DNA of 64,000 bases from Pseudomonas sp. (lineage in GTDB: Bacteria; Pseudomonadota; Gammaproteobacteria; Pseudomonadales; Pseudomonadaceae): NCBI RefSeq assembly GCF_017744435.1, contig NZ_JAGIBG010000008.1, positions 1 through 64,000 of the forward strand, written 5' to 3'. The translations under genes were made by a program, and so were the position numbers. The notes under the pieces are model-generated. The model saw only the letters and a list, made by a program, of their open reading frames with translations. It searched no databases and was not told the origin of the DNA. This document shows, in pieces, positions 37,814 to 47,344 of this stretch; position 1 is the first letter of the stretch, and each line of letters begins with the position of its first letter.

Positions 37814-39046
37814 CTATTGGTTGTCCATCGCTTCCTTGCAGTACGCCGTAAAGATTTTTACATTACTTGCGTATTGTTGAGCCGCCGCGCCACTGCCGTT
37901 GTAGCGGCGTATGGCATCCCATAAATCTCCCTTGCTTGCGACAAGTTTTTCGTCAAGCTCCTTGCACGCTAGATTCAGGCATATTGAAAAATCGTACCAC
38001 TGCTTCTCACGGAAGAAGTCCGGGTTAATATTTATGTGCTGAAGGTCATACTGAAAGATGCCGTAGCCCTTATACACCCAAGGTTTGTCGTCCCAGCCCT
38101 GCAGGCGGCGTGTAATATTGGCTTCTTCAACCAACAGCGTTGTCAGTTCCGCACCGTAAGCCGCCTTGAAATCAGCAGTGTTCTTGGGAAATGCGCCCCG
38201 TGTCGTGCCTGGGTAATCGCCGCTGGCATCGAATACGCAACGTTCGACTATGGTTTTCGGCGTCAGGGTACTGGTCCATTTCAGCCATTTATAGGCTGTT
38301 TCCTGGCAGATAATTGCGCATAAATGTTCCGTGTTGTAGGGCCTGCCCCGAACAGCCGCCTGCAGTTGGCCGCCATAGTTTGACATCAACCACCGCGCGC
38401 AAGTCAGTGCCGCGCTTTTGGACAGGGGCAATGAGGCAGGCTCGACAATCACGGCATCAGTAACCAGGTGTCGAACCGGGGACGCGACGATGCTTTCCAT
38501 AGGTTCACCTTCGACAATCAGGTATGCCTCGGAAATGCGCGTCATGACTTCATGTGAGAACGCAGTGGGTGCGAACTGTCGCAAGCTTTCGATCAGGTCG
38601 ATTACGCGGCCTCGTGAGTCAAAGTATTCCATCGTCTGGTCGGCGCTCAGCGGGCCGGTCGGATTGAAGCAGCCTGTACTGGACAGATAGAGCGTCGGCG
38701 GATGCCCTGGGTGAATCAGGATGCCGGTTCTTTCCCCGGTGCCCTGTATAAGAATGCCCGGCATCGGAGCGTCGCCGGGCACCGACAAATCTTGCGAATA
38801 ACCGATGGAGCGATAGCGTCCAAATTGCGTCCACAGCGGATAGCGACCTGGTTCAATACGCTTGCCGTTATTGGCATGCTGATTATCGCCTGGACCCGGG
38901 CTTTCACACATGTACCCAGAAAGCCCGCCCACTTCTGCGCCATCCAGAAAAACCTGGTATCGACCAAGACTGCGTATCTTGCTGGCTGATTTCTGAATGC
39001 TTTCACGCTTTACGAATAACTCCCATCCTCGACCGGTGATTGCCAT
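37814..39046 (-). CDS. Two-domain protein: DUF5675-like N-terminus plus lysozyme-like C-terminus
   Basis: A 410-residue protein. Residues about 20-150 contain a DUF5675/L,D-transpeptidase-like core (GRYPLWTQFGRY, then GILIHPGHPP and SSTGCFNPTG). Residues about 225-410 look like a transglycosylase/lysozyme domain (LCAIICQETAYKW with a candidate catalytic Glu, YGIFQYDLQH). No signal peptide is present. The combination suggests a peptidoglycan-active effector or lysis enzyme delivered by another system. Both domain calls are motif-based and tentative. Confidence 0.6.
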   Translation of the reverse strand: MAITGRGWELFVKRESIQKSASKIRSLGRYQVFLDGAEVGGLSGYMCESPGPGDNQHANNGKRIEPGRYPLWTQFGRYRSIGYSQDLSVPGDAPMPGILIQGTGERTGILIHPGHPPTLYLSSTGCFNPTGPLSADQTMEYFDSRGRVIDLIESLRQFAPTAFSHEVMTRISEAYLIVEGEPMESIVASPVRHLVTDAVIVEPASLPLSKSAALTCARWLMSNYGGQLQAAVRGRPYNTEHLCAIICQETAYKWLKWTSTLTPKTIVERCVFDASGDYPGTTRGAFPKNTADFKAAYGAELTTLLVEEANITRRLQGWDDKPWVYKGYGIFQYDLQHININPDFFREKQWYDFSICLNLACKELDEKLVASKGDLWDAIRRYNGSGAAAQQYASNVKIFTAYCKEAMDNQ

Positions 39047-39554
39047 GATTGATTTCCTGCGATAGTCGTTATATGTGAGTTTTTAGTCGGCGATGGAAGT
39101 AGGTGCAGAGTATGGGGTCCCTTTGTGAAGTTTATGAAGAGGGAGGTCAAGTGGGTTTTGCAGGGGTTGTAATTATTCGTGGGGGTGTTTGTAAAGATAG
39201 GTTGTTGCTAAATATGTTATTGTATTTTGTCGTAATAAGATATATAGCAAAATTTTATATGCTGCTTTCTTTGGTGGCATTCGGGGTGGTTGCTTGAATG
39301 GCGAGTTGGTTGTTTGGTTAGTGCGAAATTGGCTGCGGTAATACTTGTTGGTATGAGTGCTTGTCGTCGGCTCATTATGTTTTAGTATGGGTAAGGCCGT
39401 CGACACGCCGGGGTGCTGCCGCTTTCAAGTGCCTGCGCGGGAGGAGACAATAACCCGCCGTGTCACGCCCATGGAATGACAACCTATAGTGCATAGGCAG
39501 CCGCCTCGGCAGCGGATGGGGCGGCTCAACTTCATTCTTGACGGACGTCCTATC
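39047..39554. other. 508-bp intergenic region, AT-rich, no convincing gene
   Basis: Positions about 39160-39400 are far more AT-rich than the rest of the window. A 64-codon frame (39103-39297) with hydrophobic residues lacks a good ribosome site. No tRNA, repeat or insertion-sequence end was recognised. Confidence 0.5.
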
Positions 39555-40256
39555 ATGAAGAAACCCACTGTGATCCTGGTTCATGGCTTCTGGGGTGGTG
39601 CAGCGCACTGGGCAAAAGTGATTCTTGAATTGAAGAAGCTCGGTTATGACGCCATCCAGGCGGTGGAGAACCCGTTGACTTCGCTAGCGGAGGACGCCGA
39701 GCGGACGCGCAAGATGATCGCGCAGGTCCAAGGCCCTGTCGTACTGGCTGGGCATTCGTACGGCGGGGCTGTCATCAGCGAGGCAGGCAACCAGCCCAAT
39801 GTAAGGGCACTCGTATTCGTTGCCGCCTTCGCGCCGGACGCTGGCGAAAGCCCTGGCGGTATCACCCAGCAGCACCTGCCCGCAGCGGCACCCAACCTGG
39901 CGCCTGACAGTGATGGCTATCTGTGGCTGAAGGCCGAAAAGTTTCATGAAAGCTTCTGCCAGGACCTTTCCGCCGACGAAGCCCTGGTCATGGCGGCAAC
40001 ACAAAAAGCGCCACTTGCAAGCACGTTCGCCGATACGATCACCGCACCCGCCTGGAAGCACAAACCAAGCTGGTACCAGATTTCCAGCCAGGATCACATG
40101 ATCACCCCGCAAAACCAGGCCTGGATGTCCGGCCGCTTGCAAGCCCGCAAGGTCATCACGCTCGATGCGAGCCATGCCTCTTTGGCATCACATCCTGTCG
40201 AGATCGCGGCATTGATCGATGAGGCAGCGCTGGCAACGCAGGATAGGGACTCCTGA
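39555..40256 (+). CDS. Alpha/beta hydrolase
   Basis: A 233-residue alpha/beta-fold hydrolase. VILVHGFWGG holds the oxyanion loop, LAGHSYGGAV is the nucleophile elbow with Ser, and the C-terminal ASHASLASHP contains the catalytic His. The ATG at 39555 removes a 22-residue extension without family similarity. It resembles the small esterase-like hydrolases common in pseudomonads. Substrate unknown; it appears to be a single-gene unit after the AT-rich region. Confidence 0.8.
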   Translation: MKKPTVILVHGFWGGAAHWAKVILELKKLGYDAIQAVENPLTSLAEDAERTRKMIAQVQGPVVLAGHSYGGAVISEAGNQPNVRALVFVAAFAPDAGESPGGITQQHLPAAAPNLAPDSDGYLWLKAEKFHESFCQDLSADEALVMAATQKAPLASTFADTITAPAWKHKPSWYQISSQDHMITPQNQAWMSGRLQARKVITLDASHASLASHPVEIAALIDEAALATQDRDS

Positions 40257-40313
40257 GGGCGAGGTTGTTTTCGGTACGACGTGTGTTTCACTGAGCTGAC
40301 TTACAAGGGTGGT

Positions 40314-41112
40314 TTATTGTAGGAACTGGTCGAGGACTTTCCAGGTTTTTGGCCCCACTATTCCGTCAGGAACGAGCCCGTGTGAGCGCTGAAACTCACG
40401 CAACGCCGCCTCTGTATTTGCACCGAAATGCCCATCCACCTTCACGCCGCACTGGGCCTGAATGTGCTTGACCCACTCACCTAACGCACCCCGTCTTAAT
40501 GTCGGCCTACCAGAGGCCAATCCAGCCCGGGCAACGGGTTCAATGGCGGGTATCAACACTGGAGCAGGTACAGCCCCTGTCAGGATCGCCGACACCGAGG
40601 CGCGAAATGACACCATGTCCAAATTCGGGCTTTCGTCCCTTGGGCAAGGCATACTCTTTATGACCGACACAGAATTCAACGCTGCGATTGATATGGGCTA
40701 ATAATGCAGCTACGCCACGCTGGAAACTGTCGATTTGCACGGGTGGCCAAGGCGAGTCGTCAGGCAGTCCCGAGTTCTCTGCCTCGATGGCGATGAAATT
40801 TGTATTGCCAGTAGTAATGCCCTTCCACTCGCCTGCGCCCGCATGATGACATCGCCCTGCAGCGATAACATAAAACGTACCATCACGCCCCAAACCCAGT
40901 TGAGCCAGTGGCCCTGATAAATCAGATCGTCCCTGAATCAGGGTTTGCAAACTCGGCATATTGCCCCTCTTGGGGCCTGCCGTGTGGTGGCACATAACAC
41001 CCAATGTTTGCCCCAGGTCGCCATGCCCGCGGTTGCTCCAGCCATCGACCAAGGCGACCTTGAGCCCGGCGGCCTCTAACACGCTTGGCATCCACGTCAA
41101 CGAATAAGTCAT
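40314..41112 (-). pseudogene. N-acetylmuramoyl-L-alanine amidase with peptidoglycan-binding domain, split by a frameshift
   Basis: Frame one (41112-40540) carries an amidase_2 domain: VMCHHTAGP, FIAIEAENSG and CVGHKEYALPKGRK. The second frame (read through 40314) continues the expected family sequence DMVSFRASVSAIL and then a peptidoglycan-binding domain (GEWVKHIQAQCGVKVDGHFG, ending VGPKTWKVLDQFLQ). The shift falls near 40621-40635, one base out. Without the shift a protein of about 260 residues would result, the usual length for such cell-wall amidases. It overlaps the upstream membrane-protein gene by 4 bp. A sequencing error or a truncated functional amidase remain possible. Confidence 0.7.
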
Positions 41113-42092
41113 GATGCAACCCCTCCCGTAGAGGGCGGAAGATCTTTATCGGAGGTTTTAGACTCTATGACGCCGTCACAACCATCCCGATAGTCATCTT
41201 GAGCGCCTGTTGGCAGATTCGGGTTATTGGTTAGTGACTCGTCCGCGCCTGCAACGGTGATGCTCAAGGCGTTAGACAAACCTCCCCCCGGCCAAGGGTT
41301 AAACACGGTAATGCTCAGAACGCCCTCCTTGGCGACATCGTCAGCCAATACATCGACTGCCAACTGGTTATCCCCAATAAATTGGGTTTCCCTACTCGCA
41401 CCATTAAACCGTACTGCGGAGCTTTTTAGGAATCCCGCACCATTTAACATCAAGTGCCGCGTTTGCGGAGTGAGGCGCGGAGGCTGGATATCTACAATCG
41501 TGGGGATGGGGTTGTCGAGGTTGTCTTTTCGTTTCGCATCTCCAAAATCTCGACTGGTCTTGAACAAGGAGTCGAACACCTCACTCAGTTTGTCCGTGGC
41601 CTGCTTTGCAAACATACCGGACATACAGGCCATTGCTGTGACGCTGTAAAGATTCAGGCTGCGAGCATCGTTACCGATAGATAAAAATCCTCCACGGATC
41701 ACCAGATAAAGCACAATCGCTAAAATCATGCCGATAAATGGCTTTAGGATGTACCACCACATCCAGCTGCTCATGAGCTTGTCGTTCCCGACAAAGTCGC
41801 CGAACGATTTAGCCGTGTGAACAAAACTGCCTAAGCCTCCACTCACCATCACCAGCATCAACACCCTTGCATCTAAAGAAACCTCAAAACAGCCGATGAA
41901 AAACAGAGTACAAACTTTCTGCTTTTCGTTGCCCAGGCTAGATTGCGATAGGTCTGACGGCCACAGTTGCACAAAAAAATAGGCGAGCAGGAAAATCAGC
42001 CCAAGAAGTGCCACGCCCAATGTGCGAATCTGGACTTTACTAGCCCTGCGATTGTTGTTTTTTAGTGATGGCTCATCAGCGCCAGGTGTCAT
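41109..42092 (-). CDS. Membrane protein with C-terminal IPT/TIG-like domain
   Basis: A 327-residue protein with four hydrophobic segments (about 27-46, 73-93, 108-130, 146-162) and then a soluble C-terminal half. Residues about 203-285 look like an IPT/TIG immunoglobulin-like domain (PTIVDIQPPRLTP, then NPWPGGGLSNALSITV). It is translationally coupled (ATGA) to the amidase gene, so the two proteins likely acted together. I know no named family with this layout. Codon use is less GC-biased than neighbouring core genes. Confidence 0.65.
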   Translation of the reverse strand: MTPGADEPSLKNNNRRASKVQIRTLGVALLGLIFLLAYFFVQLWPSDLSQSSLGNEKQKVCTLFFIGCFEVSLDARVLMLVMVSGGLGSFVHTAKSFGDFVGNDKLMSSWMWWYILKPFIGMILAIVLYLVIRGGFLSIGNDARSLNLYSVTAMACMSGMFAKQATDKLSEVFDSLFKTSRDFGDAKRKDNLDNPIPTIVDIQPPRLTPQTRHLMLNGAGFLKSSAVRFNGASRETQFIGDNQLAVDVLADDVAKEGVLSITVFNPWPGGGLSNALSITVAGADESLTNNPNLPTGAQDDYRDGCDGVIESKTSDKDLPPSTGGVAS

Positions 42093-42404
42093 GACAATCT
42101 GCTCCTAAATGAAATAGAGAGATCGTGCGAGTCCGAGCCGACGTAGCGTCGACCCACTGAGTCCGCGCACCCGCGCCACCTTTTTAAAACTGTCCGCATA
42201 CGAAAAAAATATAGCCGACACCATATGCTTCGCAAGACCAGCAACGACCTCGGCCAAAATAAAGTCAATCAAGCGATTCCTGGCGACTTTCAGGGTGAAG
42301 ATGAGGAGCCAACAGCTCCACCTGTTTGTAAGGGTGATGAAACAACTCCTAGTCAGCGCATGAAGTCATGACAATAAACCCCTGATTTATCAAACTGCCC
42401 TCAG

Positions 42405-42551
42405 TTGCTCAAGGCTCACGCCAAGAAGGCCAGCGCCAAGCTGGCGCCGCGCAGCAACAAGTCCCGGTATATCAGCAAGGCCGAGCGGGAGAAGCTGGCC
42501 GCGCAGACGGTGAGTGAGCCGAGCGCAGATACCGAGCAAGGCTTCCACTGA
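42405..42551 (+). pseudogene. Short basic C-terminal gene remnant
   Basis: A 48-residue open stretch rich in Lys, Ala and Arg (KAHAKKASAKLAPRSNKSRY, ending TEQGFH) with GC-rich codon use, while the DNA just upstream is AT-rich and carries stops. It lacks an ATG and ribosome site, so it looks like the 3' end of a lost gene. The parent family is not recognised. It lies in the 650-bp stretch 42093-42743, which otherwise holds only a weak 48-codon frame at 42225-42371. Confidence 0.35.
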
Positions 42552-42710
42552 TCTCAGGCGGCGTTTGCTGAACGTCCGAGTTGGGTCGAAAGCGGCCGGC
42601 TGCAACTGACTGTAATCGACCCTAAACTGCCTTTGGCGAAAGGAAACAATCGACTAGAAGCAAACATAGATCATTCGTTCGAGATGCTTCCCACCACCAA
42701 GCTAAAGAAC

Positions 42711-42734
42711 AGCCCGGCAGCAAACTGCCGGGCT
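42711..42734 (-). terminator. Intrinsic terminator after the isochorismatase-like gene
   Basis: A 10-bp perfect stem (AGCCCGGCAG with CTGCCGGGCT) and a 4-base loop, followed on the minus strand by GTTCTTTAG. It lies 10 bp from the stop of the gene at 42744. Confidence 0.75.
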
Positions 42735-42743
42735 GAAAAGGCC

Positions 42744-43430
42744 TCAACGTTCTGAGTCGAGCAGTTCGTGCTCGGTCACTACCTGTTGAGCCTTGGTATA
42801 GCTTTCGATCAACAGGCGGTAGTGCGGAAAGATCAGGCTGTAGGCTTCGGCCCACTGCGCGGCGTCAGGGCGGTTCCAGGTGCGCTGGATTTCCGAGGCG
42901 ACTGCGGCGGTATCCATAGGCACCACACCTGCCTGGACGACTCGGGCCAGGGTGATTTCCTGGGCGGCCTTGGAATAGGTACCGGAGGCGTCGATCACCG
43001 CGAACACCCGGTAACCGGCGTTAACTGCGGCGATCGCCGGGAAGGCCATGCACACGCTGGTGATGGTGCCAGCAATGACCAATGTCTTCTTGCCGGTAGC
43101 CTCCACGGCGGCGACGAATTCGGGGTTGTCCCAAGCGTTGATCTCGCCTTTGCGCGCCACGTACTGCGCATGGGGCGCGGCCTCGTGAATCTCGGGGATC
43201 AGCGGGCCGTTGGGGCCCTGCGGCACCGAGGCAGTAGTGATAACCGGGATCTTCGCCAGGGTGGCGATCCTGGCCAAGGTGATGGCGTTGTTGCGCAGTT
43301 CGGTCATGGGCATGTCCTTGACCGTCTGGAACAGGCCGCTCTGATGGTCGATGAGCAGCATGGCGGTATCGTCGGGGTCGATCACCGGGCGCTGGCCATT
43401 GAAGTTGGCAATCTGAGAAAAGTTGCTCAT
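42744..43430 (-). CDS. Isochorismatase-family cysteine hydrolase
   Basis: A 228-residue hydrolase with triad Asp28 ([10 protein letters not shown]), Lys94 (YVARKGEIN) and Cys127 ([11 protein letters not shown]). The ATG at 43430 follows AGGAG and gives the conserved start. Family members hydrolyse amides or vinyl ethers; this branch is usually annotated only as hydrolase. It lies downstream of a pirin gene in the same direction, a common pseudomonad pairing controlled by a divergent LysR gene. Confidence 0.87.
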   Translation of the reverse strand: MSNFSQIANFNGQRPVIDPDDTAMLLIDHQSGLFQTVKDMPMTELRNNAITLARIATLAKIPVITTASVPQGPNGPLIPEIHEAAPHAQYVARKGEINAWDNPEFVAAVEATGKKTLVIAGTITSVCMAFPAIAAVNAGYRVFAVIDASGTYSKAAQEITLARVVQAGVVPMDTAAVASEIQRTWNRPDAAQWAEAYSLIFPHYRLLIESYTKAQQVVTEHELLDSER

Positions 43431-43527
43431 GTCGGTTTCTCCTGGTAGGGCATCCAGCCCGGGAAACCCGCGCCTCTTGCGCAGGCGTTCATCCAGACCA
43501 GGCGGCGCCTGAGTCCGGGGTCTGAGG

Positions 43528-44394
43528 TCAGCGGGGCATCTGCTCGAAACTTCCGCTCTGGACGTCGGCAATGGCCTGCTGGATTTCGCTTTCGCTGTTC
43601 ATCACGAAGGGGCCGTACCCGACGATGGGCTCGTTCAACGGCTCGCCACTGAGCAGCAGCAGCAGGGCGTCGCTCTCGGCTTCCAGCAGCAGGCTGTCAC
43701 CGCGTCGGTCAAACAGGGCCATCTGGCCTTCGCGTAGCGCTTCGCCGCTTCCCAGCCGGATGTTGCCGCGCAGCATCACCAGGGCAGTATTGCGCCCGGC
43801 CTTGACGGCCAGTTCCAGCGGGCGACCGGGCTGCATGCGCAGGTCCCAGACATCCAGCGGGCTGAAGGTGTGGGCCGGGCCGGCGTGGCTGGCGTAGTCA
43901 CCGGCAATCACCCGCAGGCTGCCGGCGCCATCGGCCAGCTCGATAAGCGGGATGTCGCCGGCCAGCAGTGTCTGGTAGGCCGGCGCGACGCGTTTGTGGT
44001 GGGCCGGCAGGTTTACCCAGAGCTGGGCCATGTGCAGGTTGCCCCCAGTGCGGGTGAAGTCCGGCGAGTGGTATTCCTCATGGAGGATGCCGTTGCCGGC
44101 AGTCATCCACTGCACGTCGCCGGGGCCGATGCGGCCACCACCGCCACTGGAGTCGCGGTGTTCCAGTTCGCCTTCGTAGACCAGCGTCACGGTCTCGAAA
44201 CCTCGGTGCGGATGCTGGCCGACTCCACGGCGCACCGTGCTGGGGCTGAAAGTGTGGGGGCCGGCATGGTCCAGCAGCAGGAATGGGCTGATGTGCTCGC
44301 CCAGGCTGTCGTAGGAGAACAGCGTGCGAACCGAGAAGCCATCACCGACCCAGTGCGGCCGGGCGGCGCTGTAGATGCCAAGAATCTGTTTCAT
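43528..44394 (-). CDS. Pirin-family cupin protein
   Basis: A 288-residue bicupin. Metal-binding motifs are [22 protein letters not shown] and [18 protein letters not shown] in the N-terminal cupin. Bacterial pirins can act as quercetinase-like dioxygenases or regulators. AGGAGG supports the ATG at 44394. It probably forms a two-gene unit with the isochorismatase-like gene, and a LysR gene starts divergently 100 bp away. Confidence 0.9.
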   Translation of the reverse strand: MKQILGIYSAARPHWVGDGFSVRTLFSYDSLGEHISPFLLLDHAGPHTFSPSTVRRGVGQHPHRGFETVTLVYEGELEHRDSSGGGGRIGPGDVQWMTAGNGILHEEYHSPDFTRTGGNLHMAQLWVNLPAHHKRVAPAYQTLLAGDIPLIELADGAGSLRVIAGDYASHAGPAHTFSPLDVWDLRMQPGRPLELAVKAGRNTALVMLRGNIRLGSGEALREGQMALFDRRGDSLLLEAESDALLLLLSGEPLNEPIVGYGPFVMNSESEIQQAIADVQSGSFEQMPR

Positions 44395-44494
44395 GGGGTG
44401 CCTCCTGTAGTGCATGGAGACACGATACGGGTGGAACAATTGCGCGAGTAGTCAGCAAAAATTAGTATCTGTGTTCTACCAGAGGAACACTGAA

Positions 44495-45400
44495 ATGGAC
44501 GATCTCAACGACTTCTACTATTTCGCCCAAGTGGTGGAGCACGGTGGTTTTACCCCGGCCGGCCGCGCCCTGGGCGAGCCCAAGTCGAAGCTGAGCCGGC
44601 GAATCGCTGCGCTGGAGGAGCGCTTGGGCGCACGGCTGATCCAGCGTTCGACGCGGCACTTCTCGGTGACGGAGATCGGCCAGGTATTCTACCGCCACTG
44701 CGTGGCGATGCTGGTGGAAGCAGCGGCGGCTACCGAGGCCGTCGAGCGGCACCACTCCGAGCCTCGCGGGGTGGTGAACCTGAGTTGCCCCACGGCGCTG
44801 CTGAACTTTTGGGTCGGCCCGATGCTGGCGCGCTTCATGGTGCAGTATCCGCTGGTGGAGTTGCATGTGCAGAGCAGCAACCGCCAGGTGGACCTGATCC
44901 AGGAAGGCATCGACATTGCTTTGCGGGTGCGTTTCCCGCCGCTGGAAAGCACTGACCTGGTGATGAAGGTGCTGGGCGAAAGCCGGCAGCAGGTGGTGGG
45001 CGCCCCGATATTGCGCGAGCGCCTGCCTGCAAGGGTGACACCCGCCGATGTTGCTGCCCTGCCGACATTGCACTGGGGTTCGGTACAGCGCGAATACCAC
45101 TGGCAGCTGGACGGCCCCGAGGGTGCCAGCGCGCAGGTGCGTTACCAGCCGCGCATGGTCACCGATGACCTGGTTGCCCTGCGACAGGCTGCACTGGCGG
45201 GCGCAGGGGCGGTACATATGCCCGCCGTGGTGGTGTGCGAGGATTTGAACGACGGCAAACTGGTGAACCTGCTGCCGGACTGGGCGCCTCGCACTGGTGT
45301 GGTGCACGCGGTGTTCCCTTCCAGGCGCGGCTTGCTGCCTTCGGTACGCACTTTGCTGGATTTTCTTGGCGACGAGTTTTCAAGTAGTGGTATCAGCTAG
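44495..45400 (+). CDS. LysR-family regulator of the pirin/isochorismatase unit
   Basis: A 301-residue LysR protein with HTH FTPAGRALGEPKSKLSRRIAALE at residues 18-40 and an effector domain starting VVNLSCPTALLNFWVGPML. It belongs to the AaeR/DmlR-like branch (SKLSRRI). The ATG at 44495 was preferred over a 27-codon upstream extension. Divergence from pirin and the hydrolase suggests it controls them. Confidence 0.87.
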   Translation: MDDLNDFYYFAQVVEHGGFTPAGRALGEPKSKLSRRIAALEERLGARLIQRSTRHFSVTEIGQVFYRHCVAMLVEAAAATEAVERHHSEPRGVVNLSCPTALLNFWVGPMLARFMVQYPLVELHVQSSNRQVDLIQEGIDIALRVRFPPLESTDLVMKVLGESRQQVVGAPILRERLPARVTPADVAALPTLHWGSVQREYHWQLDGPEGASAQVRYQPRMVTDDLVALRQAALAGAGAVHMPAVVVCEDLNDGKLVNLLPDWAPRTGVVHAVFPSRRGLLPSVRTLLDFLGDEFSSSGIS

Positions 45401-45426
45401 CATTTCGCTCGAAGAAAAACGCCACG

Positions 45427-46263
45427 TCAGAAGTGATACTTGACCAAGGCACTCGCGGTGTTCTGATCGGTGGTAAAGCCTTGCGAGTCCCTGATGCCGT
45501 ACTTGTCCGACCAGTAGTCATACTCCAGCCCCACATACAAGTGCTTGGCCTCATACCCCATGGCCTTGCCAAGGTCGTACTTGAGCTGCGGGTTGTAGTG
45601 CAGGTTAGCGTGGTAGTCCGACTGGTTGCGGTGGCTGGAACTGGCGTCCTTGTTGTTGACCACCCAATCCATGAAGCCGTCGAACAGGATGTCCGAGTTG
45701 CCGACGGGGATCGTGATGGCCCAGGCCGGCGTCACCTGCCACGCACCGGAGGGCACGCGATTGCCGTCGGGCTTGCGGTAGTAGACGTTCAGCTGGAAGT
45801 AGTCGAAACCGGGTATCGCCAGGTCAACGGCAGGGCCGAGCAGGTAGGTCTCGACATCACCTTCGCCGAATTCGTAGGTACTGGCGATCAGCACATCCTT
45901 GATCGGGCCGAACGAGAGGTCGGTGCCGCTGATCTTGCCCAGCGACAGGCGCGGGCTGAACTCGCCGTAATAGCTGCTCTTGCCGTTGTTGGCGCTTTCC
46001 TTGCCGTTGTAGTTGATCTGGTCGACGAAGAACCAGATATCGCCCCAGGTCCAGTTGCTCGCACTTTCGAAGGTGAAGGTCTGCTGGATGGGCGGGTCGA
46101 CCTTGTAGTTCTTGCCCCACAGATAGGTCAGGCTTTCGTTGTGCCAGAGCAGCGGCCCATCGTTGACGGCCGGCCCTGGCGCCAGGTCCTTTCCGCCGGC
46201 AAGGGACTGCCCGGTTGCCAGCAGGCCGCTCGCGATCAGCAGGGAAGCCAGGGTACGCTCCAT
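45427..46263 (-). CDS. Outer-membrane channel, Tsx/OmpK family
   Basis: A 278-residue outer-membrane protein. A signal peptide ends near residue 22 (SLAGG), beta-strand-rich sequence follows, and the C-terminal residue is Phe (ALVKYHF), as required for BAM insertion. LLWHNESLTYLWGKNYKVDP is typical of nucleoside-specific Tsx-like channels. GAGGAG fits best with the ATG at 46263. Nucleosides are the probable substrates by family. Confidence 0.85.
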   Translation of the reverse strand: MERTLASLLIASGLLATGQSLAGGKDLAPGPAVNDGPLLWHNESLTYLWGKNYKVDPPIQQTFTFESASNWTWGDIWFFVDQINYNGKESANNGKSSYYGEFSPRLSLGKISGTDLSFGPIKDVLIASTYEFGEGDVETYLLGPAVDLAIPGFDYFQLNVYYRKPDGNRVPSGAWQVTPAWAITIPVGNSDILFDGFMDWVVNNKDASSSHRNQSDYHANLHYNPQLKYDLGKAMGYEAKHLYVGLEYDYWSDKYGIRDSQGFTTDQNTASALVKYHF

Positions 46264-46341
46264 GTTCATGCTCCTCACATTGCGATTTGAGAAACCTATT
46301 GAGTAGTTTGCCTGGGGGCGTCTGTCAAACGGCGCAGTCCT

Positions 46342-47271
46342 TCACAGCCCGCCGCCGAAGCGATACTGCCAGACCACGCCGGCCACATCGAATTCGCTGC
46401 CGGTACGGGTGTGCGCACCATTGCTGGCAAACAGCTTCACCGAGTTGTTGCGGTTGACCGGAAGGGTGAGGGTGCAGCCGTAGCGGGTGTTTTCCTGGAA
46501 GTCGTGGTTGCCGACCCCGTCGACCGAGGTGTTGCCACCGGCGAAATAGGTGCCGTCCAGCGAAGCCCAGACACCATTCTGGAAGGCGTAGATCAGGTGC
46601 ACCTGGGTCTGGTAGATCGGCCGCTGGGAAAAGTTGCGGTTACCGAGGTACTGGTCGTTGTCGGTGAAGAAGGTGCCGGCGCCTGACAACTCCAGGGTTA
46701 CTGCGCCGATGCGCTTGGAGATGCCGATTTCAGGCTTGAACGACCAGCGATTGTTGCCGAGGTTGACCAGCCGGCTGGCGTCGTATTGGCCAAGCGGCGC
46801 GGTAATCGCCAGGCTGGAACCGATGATCACGTCCTGCTGGTAGCTGGGGAACTGCGCCAGCGACAGGGCCGGGGCGCCATACCAGTTGACCGAGAAGCGG
46901 AATCTCGGGTCGATCAGGCCGGTCACGTTGCGCTCCCTGGGTTCACCGGCGAACAGCGCAGTGCCGTTCAACCTGGCCTCGGGCACGACGACATCGAACT
47001 TGGCGGAGCGTCCCCAGAAATCCAGTGACCTGGCATAGGCAAACACCACCGTCTCGATGTCGAGCTTGGCATCCTCCAGCGGCACCGAGGGGTTGGCGGT
47101 CACGTTGCCCCGCAGTTCGCTGTAGCCCAGCAGCAGGAAGTTGATGCCGACCGGCGTATTGGCGTAGGCCCTGGGTTCGAGGTCTTCGGCGTTGGCGCCC
47201 AAGGCGACCAGCAGCGGCGCCAGGCCCAACGCAGCCAGCCTGGGCACGCAGAGACTGTATTTCGACGCCAT
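46342..47271 (-). CDS. Outer-membrane transporter of the MetA-pathway (phenol degradation) family
   Basis: A 309-residue exported protein with a signal peptide to about residue 28 (VALGANA) and a beta-barrel-like sequence. ARAYANTPVGINFLLLGY-type start, FSVNWYGAPALSL and the C-terminal AGVVWQYRFGGGL match the Phenol_MetA_deg/transporter family. Members are thought to aid passage of hydrophobic compounds across the outer membrane, but evidence is thin. It lies behind the Tsx-like gene in a separate unit. Confidence 0.8.
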   Translation of the reverse strand: MASKYSLCVPRLAALGLAPLLVALGANAEDLEPRAYANTPVGINFLLLGYSELRGNVTANPSVPLEDAKLDIETVVFAYARSLDFWGRSAKFDVVVPEARLNGTALFAGEPRERNVTGLIDPRFRFSVNWYGAPALSLAQFPSYQQDVIIGSSLAITAPLGQYDASRLVNLGNNRWSFKPEIGISKRIGAVTLELSGAGTFFTDNDQYLGNRNFSQRPIYQTQVHLIYAFQNGVWASLDGTYFAGGNTSVDGVGNHDFQENTRYGCTLTLPVNRNNSVKLFASNGAHTRTGSEFDVAGVVWQYRFGGGL

Positions 47272-47344
47272 TCGCTGGTTTCCTGTCAGGCTGCCCGGGT
47301 GCTATGTACTGTTGTAGTTGATCCGCCAACGGACGTCGCCCCGA

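Noticed and set aside
39103..39297. 64-codon hydrophobic frame in the AT-rich gap
   Set aside because: No credible start or ribosome site, and its hydrophobicity follows from AT-rich codons.
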